Assembly (NCBI RefSeq): GCF_022811725.1
Contig: NZ_CP094527.1
Span: forward strand, 7,378,001 to 7,442,000
Direction: 5' to 3'
DNA: 64,000 bases
Origin: Mucilaginibacter sp. SMC90
GTDB lineage: Bacteria; Bacteroidota; Bacteroidia; Sphingobacteriales; Sphingobacteriaceae
Below, piece after piece: positions 1 to 8,652 of this stretch. Each line of letters begins with the position of its first letter. The first letter of the stretch is position 1. The position numbers and the translations under genes were made by a program. The notes below the pieces were generated by a model that was given only the letters and a program-made list of their open reading frames with translations, was not told the DNA's origin and searched no databases.

Positions 1-534
1 TTCTTGCTTTATGCAGAAAATCAAGCTGTCCTGCCAGCGGTAAATATTCTGTTGCCGGAGTTCCTGCGCTACGTGGTAAACCGGGCCCCATATTATTATC
101 CGCCCAATTTGCCAAAGGAAATGTTGTCCGAAAAGGTAAAGACCGGGCAAGTCGATCATAAATTATGGATCGCGATCGAGGATATGCACGACGGTTGGGA
201 ACAGTCCGGCACAGTCGGACAGGAAGTTTACGGAGCGGGCGTGGCTTTTGGAATCATCCCCCGACATTTTTACCGGGTACCGGGCGAAGATTTTTGGATC
301 TTTCTGGATTATCCGAACGCGCATTTCAGTCACAGCTCCGGCCGGCTCAGCTTCAGCGTTAAAGGAGATGAGCGCCTTCACTGCCGCATGCTGATTCTAA
401 AAACAGGTAAAAAAGCGCTGCCAACATTTACTGTAAAAACAAAGATGACTTTACTCAGCGGCAAAAAAGTAAAAAACGGTCATCAGGAATTCACGGTACC
501 CGGCAACAGCACAATTCATATGCATTGGTTATGA
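1..534 (+). CDS. hypothetical protein, 3' part (runs in from left edge)
   Basis: The reading frame is open from the first base, so the start lies outside the window and only the last ~177 residues are seen. I do not recognise the family. The visible part is soluble, rich in aromatic residues and Gly, and has no signal peptide or membrane segment. Its stop overlaps the ATG of the next gene in the ATGA arrangement, so it is probably translationally coupled to the iron-permease-like, DUF2252 and DUF421 genes that follow. Confidence 0.6.
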   Translation, partial: FLLYAENQAVLPAVNILLPEFLRYVVNRAPYYYPPNLPKEMLSEKVKTGQVDHKLWIAIEDMHDGWEQSGTVGQEVYGAGVAFGIIPRHFYRVPGEDFWIFLDYPNAHFSHSSGRLSFSVKGDERLHCRMLILKTGKKALPTFTVKTKMTLLSGKKVKNGHQEFTVPGNSTIHMHWL

Positions 535-989
535 AAAAGAAAGAAGGTTTTTTTGAGGCTTTTTCCAATTGGGCTACTGCGGCAGCCGGAAGTTCGGCAG
601 CGTTTATCATAGCCGTTGCGATCGTGGTGGTCTGGGCAGTGACCGGACCACTGTTCCACTATTCGGAAACCTGGCAACTGGTCATCAACACAGGGACGAC
701 CATTGTGACCTTTCTGATGGTATTCCTAATTCAGAAATCCCAGAACAAAGATTCAAAAGCCATTCACCTAAAGTTGAACGAGTTACTAGCCTCGCACGAG
801 GGTAGCAGCAACCGTCTCGTGGATAGCGAGAACCTCACCGAGAAGGAACTGGACCGCCTGCATCATTTTTATGCACAGCTATCTACCCTGGCCGAAGAAG
901 ATAATGACCTGACCCGGACGCATTCGATCGATGCCGCGGAGGAAAACCACTATCGTAAATCCGGGAGGCGCCAATTGAAAACCAAATGA
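531..989 (+). CDS. low-affinity iron permease-like small membrane protein
   Basis: A 152-residue protein starting at the ATG that overlaps the previous stop; a TTG two codons upstream is less likely. The N-terminal half has two hydrophobic segments (about residues 20-42 and 48-68), followed by a polar tail with a motif like FLIQKSQNKDSKAIHLKLNE. That layout matches the low-affinity iron permease family (PF04120). Transport is inferred from the family name only; such short bacterial members are poorly characterised. It overlaps the DUF2252 gene by four bases, which suggests one operon. Confidence 0.7.
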   Translation: MKKKEGFFEAFSNWATAAAGSSAAFIIAVAIVVVWAVTGPLFHYSETWQLVINTGTTIVTFLMVFLIQKSQNKDSKAIHLKLNELLASHEGSSNRLVDSENLTEKELDRLHHFYAQLSTLAEEDNDLTRTHSIDAAEENHYRKSGRRQLKTK

Positions 990-2185
990 AACTGAAAGAA
1001 CGTCTGAAATCTTTTAATCAAGGCTTGTTGCCGGATAAAGTTAAATTAAAATACGAGGCGATGGCAGAAAATGCGTTTCGTTTTTTCCGGGGAACCTGCC
1101 ACTTGTTTTACGAAGACCTGGCAGTTGCCGAACCCTTGCCACTATCGCCGCTAGCCTGGATCTGCGGCGACCTGCATATCGAGAATTTCGGGAGCTATAG
1201 AGGTGATAACAAGCTGGTGTACTTTGACCTGAATGATTTTGACGAGGCGCTGCTGGCGCCGGCCAGTTATGAAACCGTGCGTATGGTCACCAGCATTTTT
1301 ATCGCTTTCGATAACCTTGGCTTTGAAGAGAAAAAGGCGCTGAAGATGGCGCGTTTATTCTTAAAGACCTATTCGGCCACCCTGGCGAAGGGCAGGGCGA
1401 TCAGCATAGAACCGCGGACCGCCAAAGGCATTGTTCATGATTTTCTGACCAGAGCCACCAAAAGCACCTATCATGACCTGCTCAAAAAACGCACGGTCAG
1501 TAAAAAGAAAAGCATCATGCTTTCGCTGGAAGATGAACGGCATTTTAAGCTGGATCGACCGCTTCGAAAAGCTTTGAAAGCTCATATCCAGGAATGGATT
1601 GAAACCAGTAGTGACGGCCCCTATAATTATGAAGTACAAAGCGTTGTTTTTCGTCTGGCAGGCACGGGCAGCATTGGAGTCAAGCGGTATTTGTTCTTAC
1701 TGAAAAGCACCAATGCCAAAAATCAATATTTACTATTGGATATGAAGCAGGCGCGGGCTTCTTCGGCAATACCTTTTGTACCGGTACAGCAACTCGCATG
1801 GGATACAGAAGCGGCGAGGGTGATCGGCGTGCAGCAACGGATGCAAAATGTACCGGCAGCGTTGCTTAGCACGACTGTCTTTCAAAATGATGCTTTTATT
1901 ATCCAGGAACTGCAGCCGGTCAAGGATAGCATCAAGTTCAGGTTATTAAAAGATTACCGCGATATGTATCGGGTTATAGACGATATGGCGGCACTGACCG
2001 CTTCGGCGCAATTGCGCAGCGGCGGGAGGCAGGGTTCAGGAACTTTGGACGAACTGATAGCATTTGGGCTGGACCTCGGATGGCAGGAAGCAGTGATCGC
2101 CTACGCACAACGCTATGCTGCCAGAACAAAACAATACTACAACGAGTTTGTAAAAGATTATAAAACCGAAAAATATGAAGAATAA
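986..2185 (+). CDS. DUF2252 family protein
   Basis: A 399-residue soluble protein that starts in an ATGA overlap with the upstream gene. The N-terminal third has WICGDLHIENFGSY followed by YFDLNDFDEA, and a later segment has VGVQQRMQN, all typical of DUF2252. The GD-H-N and D-FD residues resemble a kinase/aminoglycoside-phosphotransferase-like active site, but the biochemical role is unknown. Its length is usual for the family. Being in a run of iron-permease-like, DUF421 and ferritin-like genes suggests an envelope or stress role, which is inference. Confidence 0.8.
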   Translation: MKLKERLKSFNQGLLPDKVKLKYEAMAENAFRFFRGTCHLFYEDLAVAEPLPLSPLAWICGDLHIENFGSYRGDNKLVYFDLNDFDEALLAPASYETVRMVTSIFIAFDNLGFEEKKALKMARLFLKTYSATLAKGRAISIEPRTAKGIVHDFLTRATKSTYHDLLKKRTVSKKKSIMLSLEDERHFKLDRPLRKALKAHIQEWIETSSDGPYNYEVQSVVFRLAGTGSIGVKRYLFLLKSTNAKNQYLLLDMKQARASSAIPFVPVQQLAWDTEAARVIGVQQRMQNVPAALLSTTVFQNDAFIIQELQPVKDSIKFRLLKDYRDMYRVIDDMAALTASAQLRSGGRQGSGTLDELIAFGLDLGWQEAVIAYAQRYAARTKQYYNEFVKDYKTEKYEE

Positions 2186-2605
2186 ATTTCTTATAGTCAT
2201 GAACGAAAGCTCGACGGCCTTCGTTGAAATATCGATTTAGATAAAAAAAGAAACGCTTCCGCCTCAATAGAATATCCGGCGTGCTCACACGGGTAAAGGG
2301 ATCCGCTGGATGTCATTTGTGGATAATACGGATCATTCCTGATCTAACTGGCGGATTTTGGGATTACCGACGCTATCCATTGCGAGCAGAACGGGCGGGA
2401 CGGTAGGACAATGCGCGATGAAAGCATGGTCGGTGTCACGGATACTTTGCAATTGTTTCCAGATTTTAAAGCGCTGCAGACAGGGAAAGCCAAAGGCCAT
2501 TTAAATCAGCCGGAATACATCTTTAAAAATTATGATCAACAGGCCGGCAAGCTTATCCGGGTGACCGCCCGGCTGAGCGCCAAGCAGGCCCAAAACTTAT
2601 TGCGA
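2186..2605. other. gap with possible remnant reading frame before the DUF421 gene
   Basis: About 420 bases between the DUF2252 stop and the likely DUF421 start. A frame in phase with DUF421 is open from 2411 (ATG) and encodes about 65 residues including LNQPEYIFKNYD, with ordinary coding composition, but I cannot place it in a family and DUF421 proteins do not normally have this extension. It may be the end of a lost gene that became joined in frame, or chance. Confidence 0.3.
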
Positions 2606-3091
2606 ATGGAAATATTAGTTAAACTTTTTGGAGAGGGTGAAAAGTTGAGCGTGCTGCAAATGAGCAGCCGAGGTGCCCTGATGTTTCTGATCATGCTGGT
2701 GCTGATTCGCATCTCGGGCCGCCGGTCATTCGGGATGCGGACGGCGCTGGATAACATCATCGCCGTTTCGCTGGGCGCCATAATGAGCCGGGCTGTGGTC
2801 GGCGCCTCTCCCCTTATCCCAGTCGTTGTTTGTTGCCTGGTGATCGTGCTGCTACACCGCGCCGTAGGCCGGCTGATCGCGGCGAGTAAGAAATTCGGCC
2901 GCGTGGTGGAAGGCGAAAAGATCTTGCTATTTGAAGACGGTGTGTTCTTAAAAGAACACATGAAAAGGGCTCTAATCTGCGAAGAAGACCTAATGCAAGG
3001 CGTGAGAAAATCGGCTTTGACCGAGGATATGGAAAAAATAAAAAAAGTTTACATGGAACGCAACGGGGAAATCAGCGCGATCCGGAAATAG
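2606..3091 (+). CDS. DUF421 membrane protein (YetF-like)
   Basis: A 161-residue protein. I chose the ATG at 2606 because family members begin close to the segment FGEGEKLSVLQMSSRG. Three hydrophobic stretches (about residues 20-37, 45-63 and 65-80) surround the motif RISGRRSFG and the stretch DNIIAVSLGAIMSRAVVGAS, both characteristic of DUF421. The C-terminal ~80 residues form the soluble YetF-like domain with an LFEDGVF motif. The function is unknown; homologues are linked to spore or envelope stress. The frame is open upstream to 2411. Confidence 0.75.
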   Translation: MEILVKLFGEGEKLSVLQMSSRGALMFLIMLVLIRISGRRSFGMRTALDNIIAVSLGAIMSRAVVGASPLIPVVVCCLVIVLLHRAVGRLIAASKKFGRVVEGEKILLFEDGVFLKEHMKRALICEEDLMQGVRKSALTEDMEKIKKVYMERNGEISAIRK

Positions 3092-3145
3092 CCACTTTTG
3101 GAATGCTATTTGCATAGGTTGTGTACATTATTAAATCTGAATACC

Positions 3146-3688
3146 ATGAAAACAAAAGCAAGCAAAAATGTGAGCCGCACCCCTGAAGCAGAGAGTGCGT
3201 TAAAGGAATTATTCGTTGACGAATTAAAAGATATTTATTGGGCGGAAAAACACCTGGCGACTGCCTTACCGAAAATGATTAAGGGCGCCACTTCAGAGGA
3301 CCTTAAAAACACCATCAGCACGCACCTGGAGGAAACCAAAGGTCAGATCACCCGCTTAGAAAGCGTATTTGAATCAATAGGTGAAAAAGCCGCTGCAAAG
3401 AAATGCCTGGCGATGGAAGGCTTGCTGAAGGAAGCGTCTGAATTACTGGAAGATACCGACAAAGGTACCGAAGTACGTGACGTAGCTATTATTTCGGCCG
3501 CGCAAAAAGTGGAACACTATGAGATCGCCTCTTACGGCACACTGCGTACGCTGGCCGGAACTTTGGGTTTTAGCGAAGCACAAAGCCTGCTGGATGAGAC
3601 CTTAGCCGAAGAAAAAAATGCCGATTCCCTGTTGACCCAAGTAGCCGAAAATTACGTGAACCAAGCCGCCGCCGCAGAAGTAGAATAA
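3146..3688 (+). CDS. ferritin-like DUF892 protein (YciE/YciF family)
   Basis: A 180-residue protein. The ATG at 3146 is preferred over an upstream in-frame ATG at 3098 because the family begins just before the segment LFVDELKDIYWAEKHL. It is mostly helical, with Glu/His residues of a ferritin-like four-helix bundle (DELKDIYWAEKH, the TISTHLEETKGQI helix, VEHYEIASYG, LDETLAEEKNAD). Such proteins are induced in stress and may bind a di-metal site. A strong terminator follows within 30 bases. Confidence 0.85.
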   Translation: MKTKASKNVSRTPEAESALKELFVDELKDIYWAEKHLATALPKMIKGATSEDLKNTISTHLEETKGQITRLESVFESIGEKAAAKKCLAMEGLLKEASELLEDTDKGTEVRDVAIISAAQKVEHYEIASYGTLRTLAGTLGFSEAQSLLDETLAEEKNADSLLTQVAENYVNQAAAAEVE

Positions 3689-3714
3689 TCATCCGCAAAA
3701 TTGTGATTAACGAG

Positions 3715-3741
3715 GGGATGCCGGAAGGTATCCCTTTTTTT
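3715..3741 (+). terminator. rho-independent terminator after DUF892 gene
   Basis: An eight-base-pair stem (GGGATGCC/GGTATCCC, one G-T pair) with a GGAA loop is followed by seven T. It closes the rightward run that begins at the left edge. Confidence 0.85.
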
Positions 3742-3757
3742 ATGGCCCGATTTTTAA

Positions 3758-4159
3758 GTGAATTTTTATAGGAATGCAAACTATGCAGCGCCGCAACAGA
3801 TAACAGTGCGTATAAAAGATCAGTTCATGGGTCTTAAGTCAGATGACTTTGAATGCACATTTAACGTTAATACCGGATGGACTCCAAGCATACCCGCCAC
3901 ATTTCGGCCTTTGGAACCGGCACTACCTACACTAGAAGATTATTTATGGCATCGCGGAGAAGTCCGAACAGGAAGTCAGAGCGGGATCGGCTGAGTGTAT
4001 CATTTCAGCTTACCTTTTGAGCATGGATCCACCACAATCACCACGTGCCAGGGTAAAAACAACTCAGCTTATTTAACTTATGAATTTATAACAATCGTAG
4101 GAAACAACGGTGCTAAACAGTTGAGAGACGCTCATACCCTCTATCAGCTGTCCGCTTAA
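3758..4159 (+). pseudogene. unrecognised ORF interrupted by an in-frame TGA
   Basis: A GTG-started frame runs to a TGA at 3992-3994 and then stays open in the same phase to a TAA at 4157-4159, about 133 codons in all. Both halves have plausible protein-like composition (e.g. SDDFECTFNVNTGWTPS before and FITIVGNNGAKQLRDAH after). I do not recognise the family and there is no clear promoter. It may be a remnant gene with a nonsense mutation, or the first half alone may be a chance ORF. Confidence 0.3.
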
Positions 4160-4355
4160 TTTCAGAGAAATCCAACGATTTGTAAATGGATTCAATCTCT
4201 TCACCATATCAAAATTTAGAGCAACAGGCATTTTGAAAAGACCAATGTGATGAAACTTTGAAACCAAAAACGAAATAAATTATTTATGACCTACGGCAAT
4301 ATTTGTTATAGCCTATATGATTGCAGGCTCATTCTGCAACTGCGAACCGCTAATA

Positions 4356-4949
4356 TTAGTCGGGCGTTTGCATTTTTATTTTTTCGATAGTAGCCAGGTG
4401 CATCTTCAGCATTGGTAAGGTCTTATCTATAAGCGCCTTCATTTCCGGATATTTTACCTTATGACGTGCGTTTTCAAAGGTAGCGATATCCTTTCCATGA
4501 TCATCCACCATTGCATCAATATAGGCTTTGTTAAATTCATTAGCGGGTATCGAGGCAAGCTTAACTTTTAGTTCGGCTTCTTCTTTGCCAACGGAGTCTG
4601 GTAAGACAATACGTTTGCTTTTAGCCAGTTCTTTTAATTCCAAATTGGCCTTTGAATGATCATCGATCATCATCTTTCCAAAATCCTTTACTGCTTTAGA
4701 AGTGCCTTTTTCCTGCGCAAGTTTGCCCAGTTCCACTTCGGCCATCCCCCTGGTTGCCGCTTCTACCGCGAATTTGGCGTCGGGAGCACTTATCGCCCAG
4801 TCGCCAGTACCTGTTTGTTTGTTATGGATCGAGTCTTGATGAGTATTTGTACTATCAGCTTTTTCTTTACTGTCTTTGTTCGAATTGCATCCGCTAATCA
4901 CAATATTTGCAGATGCTAATAATATAATAATTAGCTTTTTCATAATCAT
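4356..4949 (-). CDS. DUF4142 lipoprotein
   Basis: A 197-residue protein with a lipoprotein signal (hydrophobic stretch then ISGC). The start is either of two ATGs two codons apart (4949 or 4943). After a Ser/Asp/Lys-rich linker, the mature part is the DUF4142 ferritin-like helical bundle: ISAPDAKFAVEAATRGMAEVELG, with VKDFGKMMIDDHSKAN and DAMVDDHGKDIATFE giving the paired D-D-H motifs. DUF4142 is common in Bacteroidota and has no firm function. It leads a leftward group of small exported proteins. Confidence 0.85.
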   Translation of the reverse strand: MIMKKLIIILLASANIVISGCNSNKDSKEKADSTNTHQDSIHNKQTGTGDWAISAPDAKFAVEAATRGMAEVELGKLAQEKGTSKAVKDFGKMMIDDHSKANLELKELAKSKRIVLPDSVGKEEAELKVKLASIPANEFNKAYIDAMVDDHGKDIATFENARHKVKYPEMKALIDKTLPMLKMHLATIEKIKMQTPD

Positions 4950-5003
4950 TTAGTAAATTTAGTTTTCGACTATCCTTCCCTTAAGGTCCTTTTTAAAAGG
5001 TCA

Positions 5004-5261
5004 TTAATGATTGCTTTTCGAAGAGCTGCCGCTTGGATCCGCATTGCCATTGCCATTAGTATCCCCTTTCAACGTATCTTTCCTGGCAGCTTTTCGCTGG
5101 TCATTGATCGTATTGGTATCAGGCTGTACCCCGCTCCCTGCTTTGAAAGTTGCGGTAGTGTCTGTAGAACCGTTCAGTTTCTTATTACGATCATTCGGAT
5201 TACAGGCTGTCAAAGCAAAAGCACTCATTACAAAAAATGCAATCAATTTTAAAGCTTTCAT
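5004..5261 (-). CDS. small lipoprotein
   Basis: An 85-residue protein with a short signal peptide and a lipobox (LTAC at residues 17-20). The mature part is low-complexity and hydrophilic, rich in Asn, Asp, Thr, Ser and Lys, ending in a Gly/Asn/Ser-rich tail. No domain is recognised. Composition and size resemble the next two small genes, which face the same way, so the group may be coexpressed, though gaps of 150-200 bases suggest separate promoters. Confidence 0.6.
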   Translation of the reverse strand: MKALKLIAFFVMSAFALTACNPNDRNKKLNGSTDTTATFKAGSGVQPDTNTINDQRKAARKDTLKGDTNGNGNADPSGSSSKSNH

Positions 5262-5422
5262 AGATTTGATAAATTAATTATTCAGTTAAACTTCTTACAA
5301 TTCCCCTACCTGTAAATTGAAAATTTCCCTCCCAAAGGAAACGGCGTGCCTATTACAAGAAAAAGAAAACTCACCGCGTTTGCCGACATGATACATTTGC
5401 AATACACTATTATTCGCAAACA

Positions 5423-5668
5423 TTACCTCTTGACGCTATCTATTTTAGAGGTATCCGCTTTTTTTGTTTTAGTACCACCGGAAGCACTGTTATCGATTGT
5501 CGATGCATCGCCGGTAGCGCTGGTCGTTTTTGAAGTATCTAAATTTGACGGCGCATCGTGTTTGGCTTGTGCGGTGTCTTCCCCTGATCTGGCAGAATGA
5601 TCACCATTGCACGCCATGATGAGGCTTACTGAAAGCACGAATAAGCCGGTTAAAATGTTCTTTCTCAT
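5423..5668 (-). CDS. small lipoprotein
   Basis: An 81-residue protein with a signal peptide and lipobox-like MAC at residues 18-20 (LIMACNGD). The rest is hydrophilic and Ser/Thr/Asp/Lys-rich with no recognisable domain. It resembles the 5004-5261 product in design rather than in alignable sequence. The membrane anchor is the only supported property. Confidence 0.6.
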   Translation of the reverse strand: MRKNILTGLFVLSVSLIMACNGDHSARSGEDTAQAKHDAPSNLDTSKTTSATGDASTIDNSASGGTKTKKADTSKIDSVKR

Positions 5669-5684
5669 ATTCGATCTTAATTAA

Positions 5685-5843
5685 TTATTTCTGAGTGGTA
5701 GTTTTTGTTTCTCGTTTTACAGGAGGTCCAGGGTCGCCGTTTTCGTTGTCAGGTGTTACCGTTGGGACTCTTGATGCTTCCGGCTTTTTTTGTTCACCAG
5801 CTAAACGGCCCTTGCTCGTTTCCGTATTGACTTTTGATTTCAT
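5685..5843 (-). CDS. small hydrophilic ORF, 52 residues
   Basis: An ATG-to-TAA frame of 52 codons, very rich in Lys, Glu, Thr and Pro, with the segments MKSKVNTETSKGRLAGEQKK and TPDNENGDPGPPVKRE. It lies 17 bases upstream of the neighbouring lipoprotein gene on the same strand. It has no signal peptide. Small Lys/Pro-rich proteins like this are often seen next to stress genes in this family, but the product is unproven. Confidence 0.45.
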   Translation of the reverse strand: MKSKVNTETSKGRLAGEQKKPEASRVPTVTPDNENGDPGPPVKRETKTTTQK

Positions 5844-6144
5844 AGGTTTGAATTAAATAATCAGTTGAATACTTCATTTTACTTTTAATTAATAAAAATC
5901 CGGAGGGAAAGTTTTTGAAAAATTAAAATGAGAAAGATTTTTTCAAAGTTTTGAACACACAATAGATTCATTTAAAATAGAATATGCATGTTTGTTTTTT
6001 GGAAAGATATCTGGAATAGCCACAAATTCAAATTTAATTTTAATTTATATATTTTATTTTCAAGCAATATTTATTAACTTCACTTCTAATAGGTTTAATC
6101 AATACCTCAATCTAAAACCAATTAACAACCTTGTTTGAAAGCAC
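5844..6144. other. AT-rich divergent intergenic region
   Basis: Three hundred bases of strongly AT-rich DNA between the leftward small-protein group and the rightward receiver gene. It should hold promoters for both sides. I see no hairpin or clear TAnnTTTG element that I would place with confidence. Confidence 0.4.
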
Positions 6145-6528
6145 ATGAAAAAGAGAATTGTTGTAGTCGATGATGATGATGATATCCTACAAATAATCCG
6201 CTTTATACTGGAAGAACAAGGTTATTTGGTTGAGGCGGCCACAGATATCCTCTCATTTAATAAATTGGGCGACGTCAAGCCTGATTTAATCCTGCTTGAT
6301 GACTGGCTTAGCGATGGATATGGCCACTTGCTATGCAGGGCATTGAAGCAGAACCAAAAGACCAAAACAATTCCGGTGTTACTGATTTCTGCAAAGAATG
6401 ACATCGAAGCCATTGCTGGAAAAAGCCATGCAGATGATTATATTGCCAAACCGTTCGATCTCGGTTTCTTTATGAATAAAGTTCAGTCTTGGCTATCGCC
6501 GCATAAAAACGCCCTCAGGCCGGACTAA
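6145..6528 (+). CDS. single-domain CheY-like response regulator
   Basis: A 127-residue protein consisting only of a receiver domain. The acidic pocket is the DDDDD run at residues 9-13, the phospho-acceptor is D52 in LILLDDW, the switch Ser is S82 and the conserved Lys is K102 in AKPF. There is no output domain, so it should act by protein contact. It lies upstream of the phytochrome and hybrid kinase and may receive phosphate from that kinase, but a gap of about 600 bases means this is inferred from position only. Confidence 0.85.
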   Translation: MKKRIVVVDDDDDILQIIRFILEEQGYLVEAATDILSFNKLGDVKPDLILLDDWLSDGYGHLLCRALKQNQKTKTIPVLLISAKNDIEAIAGKSHADDYIAKPFDLGFFMNKVQSWLSPHKNALRPD

Positions 6529-6738
6529 TTTGAGTCTATTCAAATATTTAATGAAGTAATACGGAAAGTTTATCCTTTTAATCAACTGCCACAAGCTGCT
6601 GTGATTAGCTCCAGCGTTCCTACAACTATCCCTGTAATTCTTCGTAGCGAAGACCTACATTTTTCCCGAAATTTAATATTTGAAAACTTTTTTTATTGGA
6701 GAAGGTTTACAATGTGGTAAATTTTGAAGCAGGAATAA

Positions 6739-6972
6739 ATGGATATAGCACATATACAAAGGTTGTTGTCCGAGATGGCGGAAAATCGCAGGCAGTACGC
6801 AGAAAATTATAAAGAACTGCAACGTTCCCTTTTTTTGTTCAAGACAGGCTTGAGCAATGTAAACGGAAAGATCGAATCCACTGCCGAAAGCTATGCCGCT
6901 CTTATCCAATCGGAGCAATTGGAACAAACGCAGGATGTCACTCTTGGTCTGATGCACCGAAGGGCTTCCTGA
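6739..6972 (+). CDS. small coiled-coil ORF upstream of phytochrome
   Basis: A 77-residue frame with an AGGA about eight bases before the ATG. The product is predicted to be a helical, charged coiled coil (RLLSEMAENRRQYAENYKEL) with no known domain. It ends 157 bases before the phytochrome start. It is not a haem oxygenase, the usual phytochrome partner. Its reality rests on the ribosome site and composition only. Confidence 0.4.
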   Translation: MDIAHIQRLLSEMAENRRQYAENYKELQRSLFLFKTGLSNVNGKIESTAESYAALIQSEQLEQTQDVTLGLMHRRAS

Positions 6973-7129
6973 TACTCCTATCTGGTGTGAGCGTGAAATT
7001 GTTTCCTTAAAGGAAAATAGATATTTTAGCACCCGATCCGCTATTCCCTGAAATCAGTTTGCCGTTACTTTTTTGCTGATATACTTCTTAGCTATATCAT
7101 TACTACCTGTTTTAATTTGTATTTGGCTG

Positions 7130-8650
7130 ATGGCTAAGAGAAAAAATTATGATTCCGAATTTTGTGGCAGCCTGCCGCTCAACCATATTAATGTTGTTCA
7201 GGATTATGGTTATTTGCTTGTGCTGAGTAAAGACCAGTTAACTATTCTGCAACTTAGCGAAAATGCTTCTGATCTGTTTGAAAAACCCCTGAAGTCTATT
7301 CCGGGTACACTATTTTCGGATTTTACCGATACCAGCATTATCAAGTCGCTCAGCGAGCGTTTTGATCAAAATTCAAAAGAAAAATTTCCGCTTACCATTA
7401 CACTCAAATCGCGAAAAATGATGGCGCTGGCACATTTTAAGCCGGAGTATATCATCCTGGAGATCGAAAAAGCTGACCTTCCTACTGAACGCTCTTTTAC
7501 GAGTGTTTACGAGGAAGTTAAATACGCAATGGCCGCTATTGAGGCCGCGGAAACCATTGAAGACGCAAGTCAGGCGGCTATACATGAACTGCGCCGAATT
7601 ACCGGCTTTGACGGCATTATGATGTACCGTTTTGACGAAGATTGGAACGGCACCGTTATCGCAGAGGAGAAAGATGCGCCGGAACTTGAACATTACCTCG
7701 GGCATACTTTCCCAGGCTCCGATGTCCCCAGGCAAGCGCGTGACCTTTATTTAAAAAACCCTTACCGTCTAATCCCTGATCGTGATTTCACTCCGGTGAG
7801 GCTTTATCCGGTGATGAACCCGGTAATCAACACTTTCATCGATCTGTCTGATTGTAACCTTCGTGGCGTAGCAGCGGTACATCTGGAGTACCTTAAAAAC
7901 ATGAATGTAAAAGCATCAATGTCTATTCGTGTGATCGATAATGGAAAACTCTGGGGCTTGATCGCGTGCCACCATGTCCGCCCGCATTACCTGAGCTTCG
8001 AAACAGGCGCTGTCTGTGAAATGCTTTCTTCGGTTATTTCAAACCGTATTTCCAGTATTACCCATAAAGCGCAATATGATGCCGATAGCAAGCTGCAACA
8101 ACTCCAAACAGAGCTGATAGCGCAAACTTATGCTAAGGATGACCTGTGGGATGGGCTTTTTGACGCCGGAGACGTTCGGTTAACAGACCTGTTGAAAAGC
8201 AGCGGCGCTGCTGCCAATATAGGTCAGGTCTTATGCACGCAAGGCGATGTTCCTGACCAGGATACGTTGGAAAATTTATTCCTGTGGCTGCAAAACAAAC
8301 AGGATGGCAAGGGGTTCAGCACCGATAGCCTGCCCGAAGTTTTCGATGAAGCAATCCCACATGCCAAAATTGCAAGTGGGTTACTTTCAATTCCAGTTAA
8401 CCCGGAAAGCGGCGAATTCATCGTAGTTTTCCGCCCTGAGACGGTACGCACCATTAACTGGGGCGGTGATCCGGCCAAAACGATCAATTTCGACCCTGAC
8501 GGCAAGAAATACCACCCGCGGGCTTCGTTTAAATTATGGCAGGAAACTGTACGCAATACCGCGGCCGCGTGGACACCACAGGAAATCGCCGCTGCCGAAA
8601 ACCTACGGGCCTTTATTTTCGAATTCAATACTAAAAAATCAAGACCATAA
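7130..8650 (+). CDS. bphP: bacteriophytochrome photosensory core (PAS-GAF-PHY), no kinase domain
   Basis: A 506-residue soluble protein. The frame is open from a TTG at 7073, but the ATG at 7130 is preferred because the biliverdin-binding Cys then falls at residue 11 (SEFCGSLPLNHINVV), as in the family. The GAF domain has FPGSDVPRQARDLYLKN (the PASDIP-type motif) and WGLIACHHVRPHYL with the chromophore His. The PHY tongue has HPRASFKLW. The protein ends right after PHY, so no HisKA/HATPase follows. The CheB-CheR-PAS-kinase gene starts two bases after its stop, so light signals are probably passed to that separate kinase. No haem oxygenase gene for making biliverdin is visible. Confidence 0.92.
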   Translation: MAKRKNYDSEFCGSLPLNHINVVQDYGYLLVLSKDQLTILQLSENASDLFEKPLKSIPGTLFSDFTDTSIIKSLSERFDQNSKEKFPLTITLKSRKMMALAHFKPEYIILEIEKADLPTERSFTSVYEEVKYAMAAIEAAETIEDASQAAIHELRRITGFDGIMMYRFDEDWNGTVIAEEKDAPELEHYLGHTFPGSDVPRQARDLYLKNPYRLIPDRDFTPVRLYPVMNPVINTFIDLSDCNLRGVAAVHLEYLKNMNVKASMSIRVIDNGKLWGLIACHHVRPHYLSFETGAVCEMLSSVISNRISSITHKAQYDADSKLQQLQTELIAQTYAKDDLWDGLFDAGDVRLTDLLKSSGAAANIGQVLCTQGDVPDQDTLENLFLWLQNKQDGKGFSTDSLPEVFDEAIPHAKIASGLLSIPVNPESGEFIVVFRPETVRTINWGGDPAKTINFDPDGKKYHPRASFKLWQETVRNTAAAWTPQEIAAAENLRAFIFEFNTKKSRP

Positions 8651-8652
8651 AC

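Noticed and set aside
6529..7129. Broken haem oxygenase gene upstream of the phytochrome
   Set aside because: I looked because this is the usual phytochrome partner; the small coiled-coil frame and its surroundings lack the haem oxygenase His and helix motifs.
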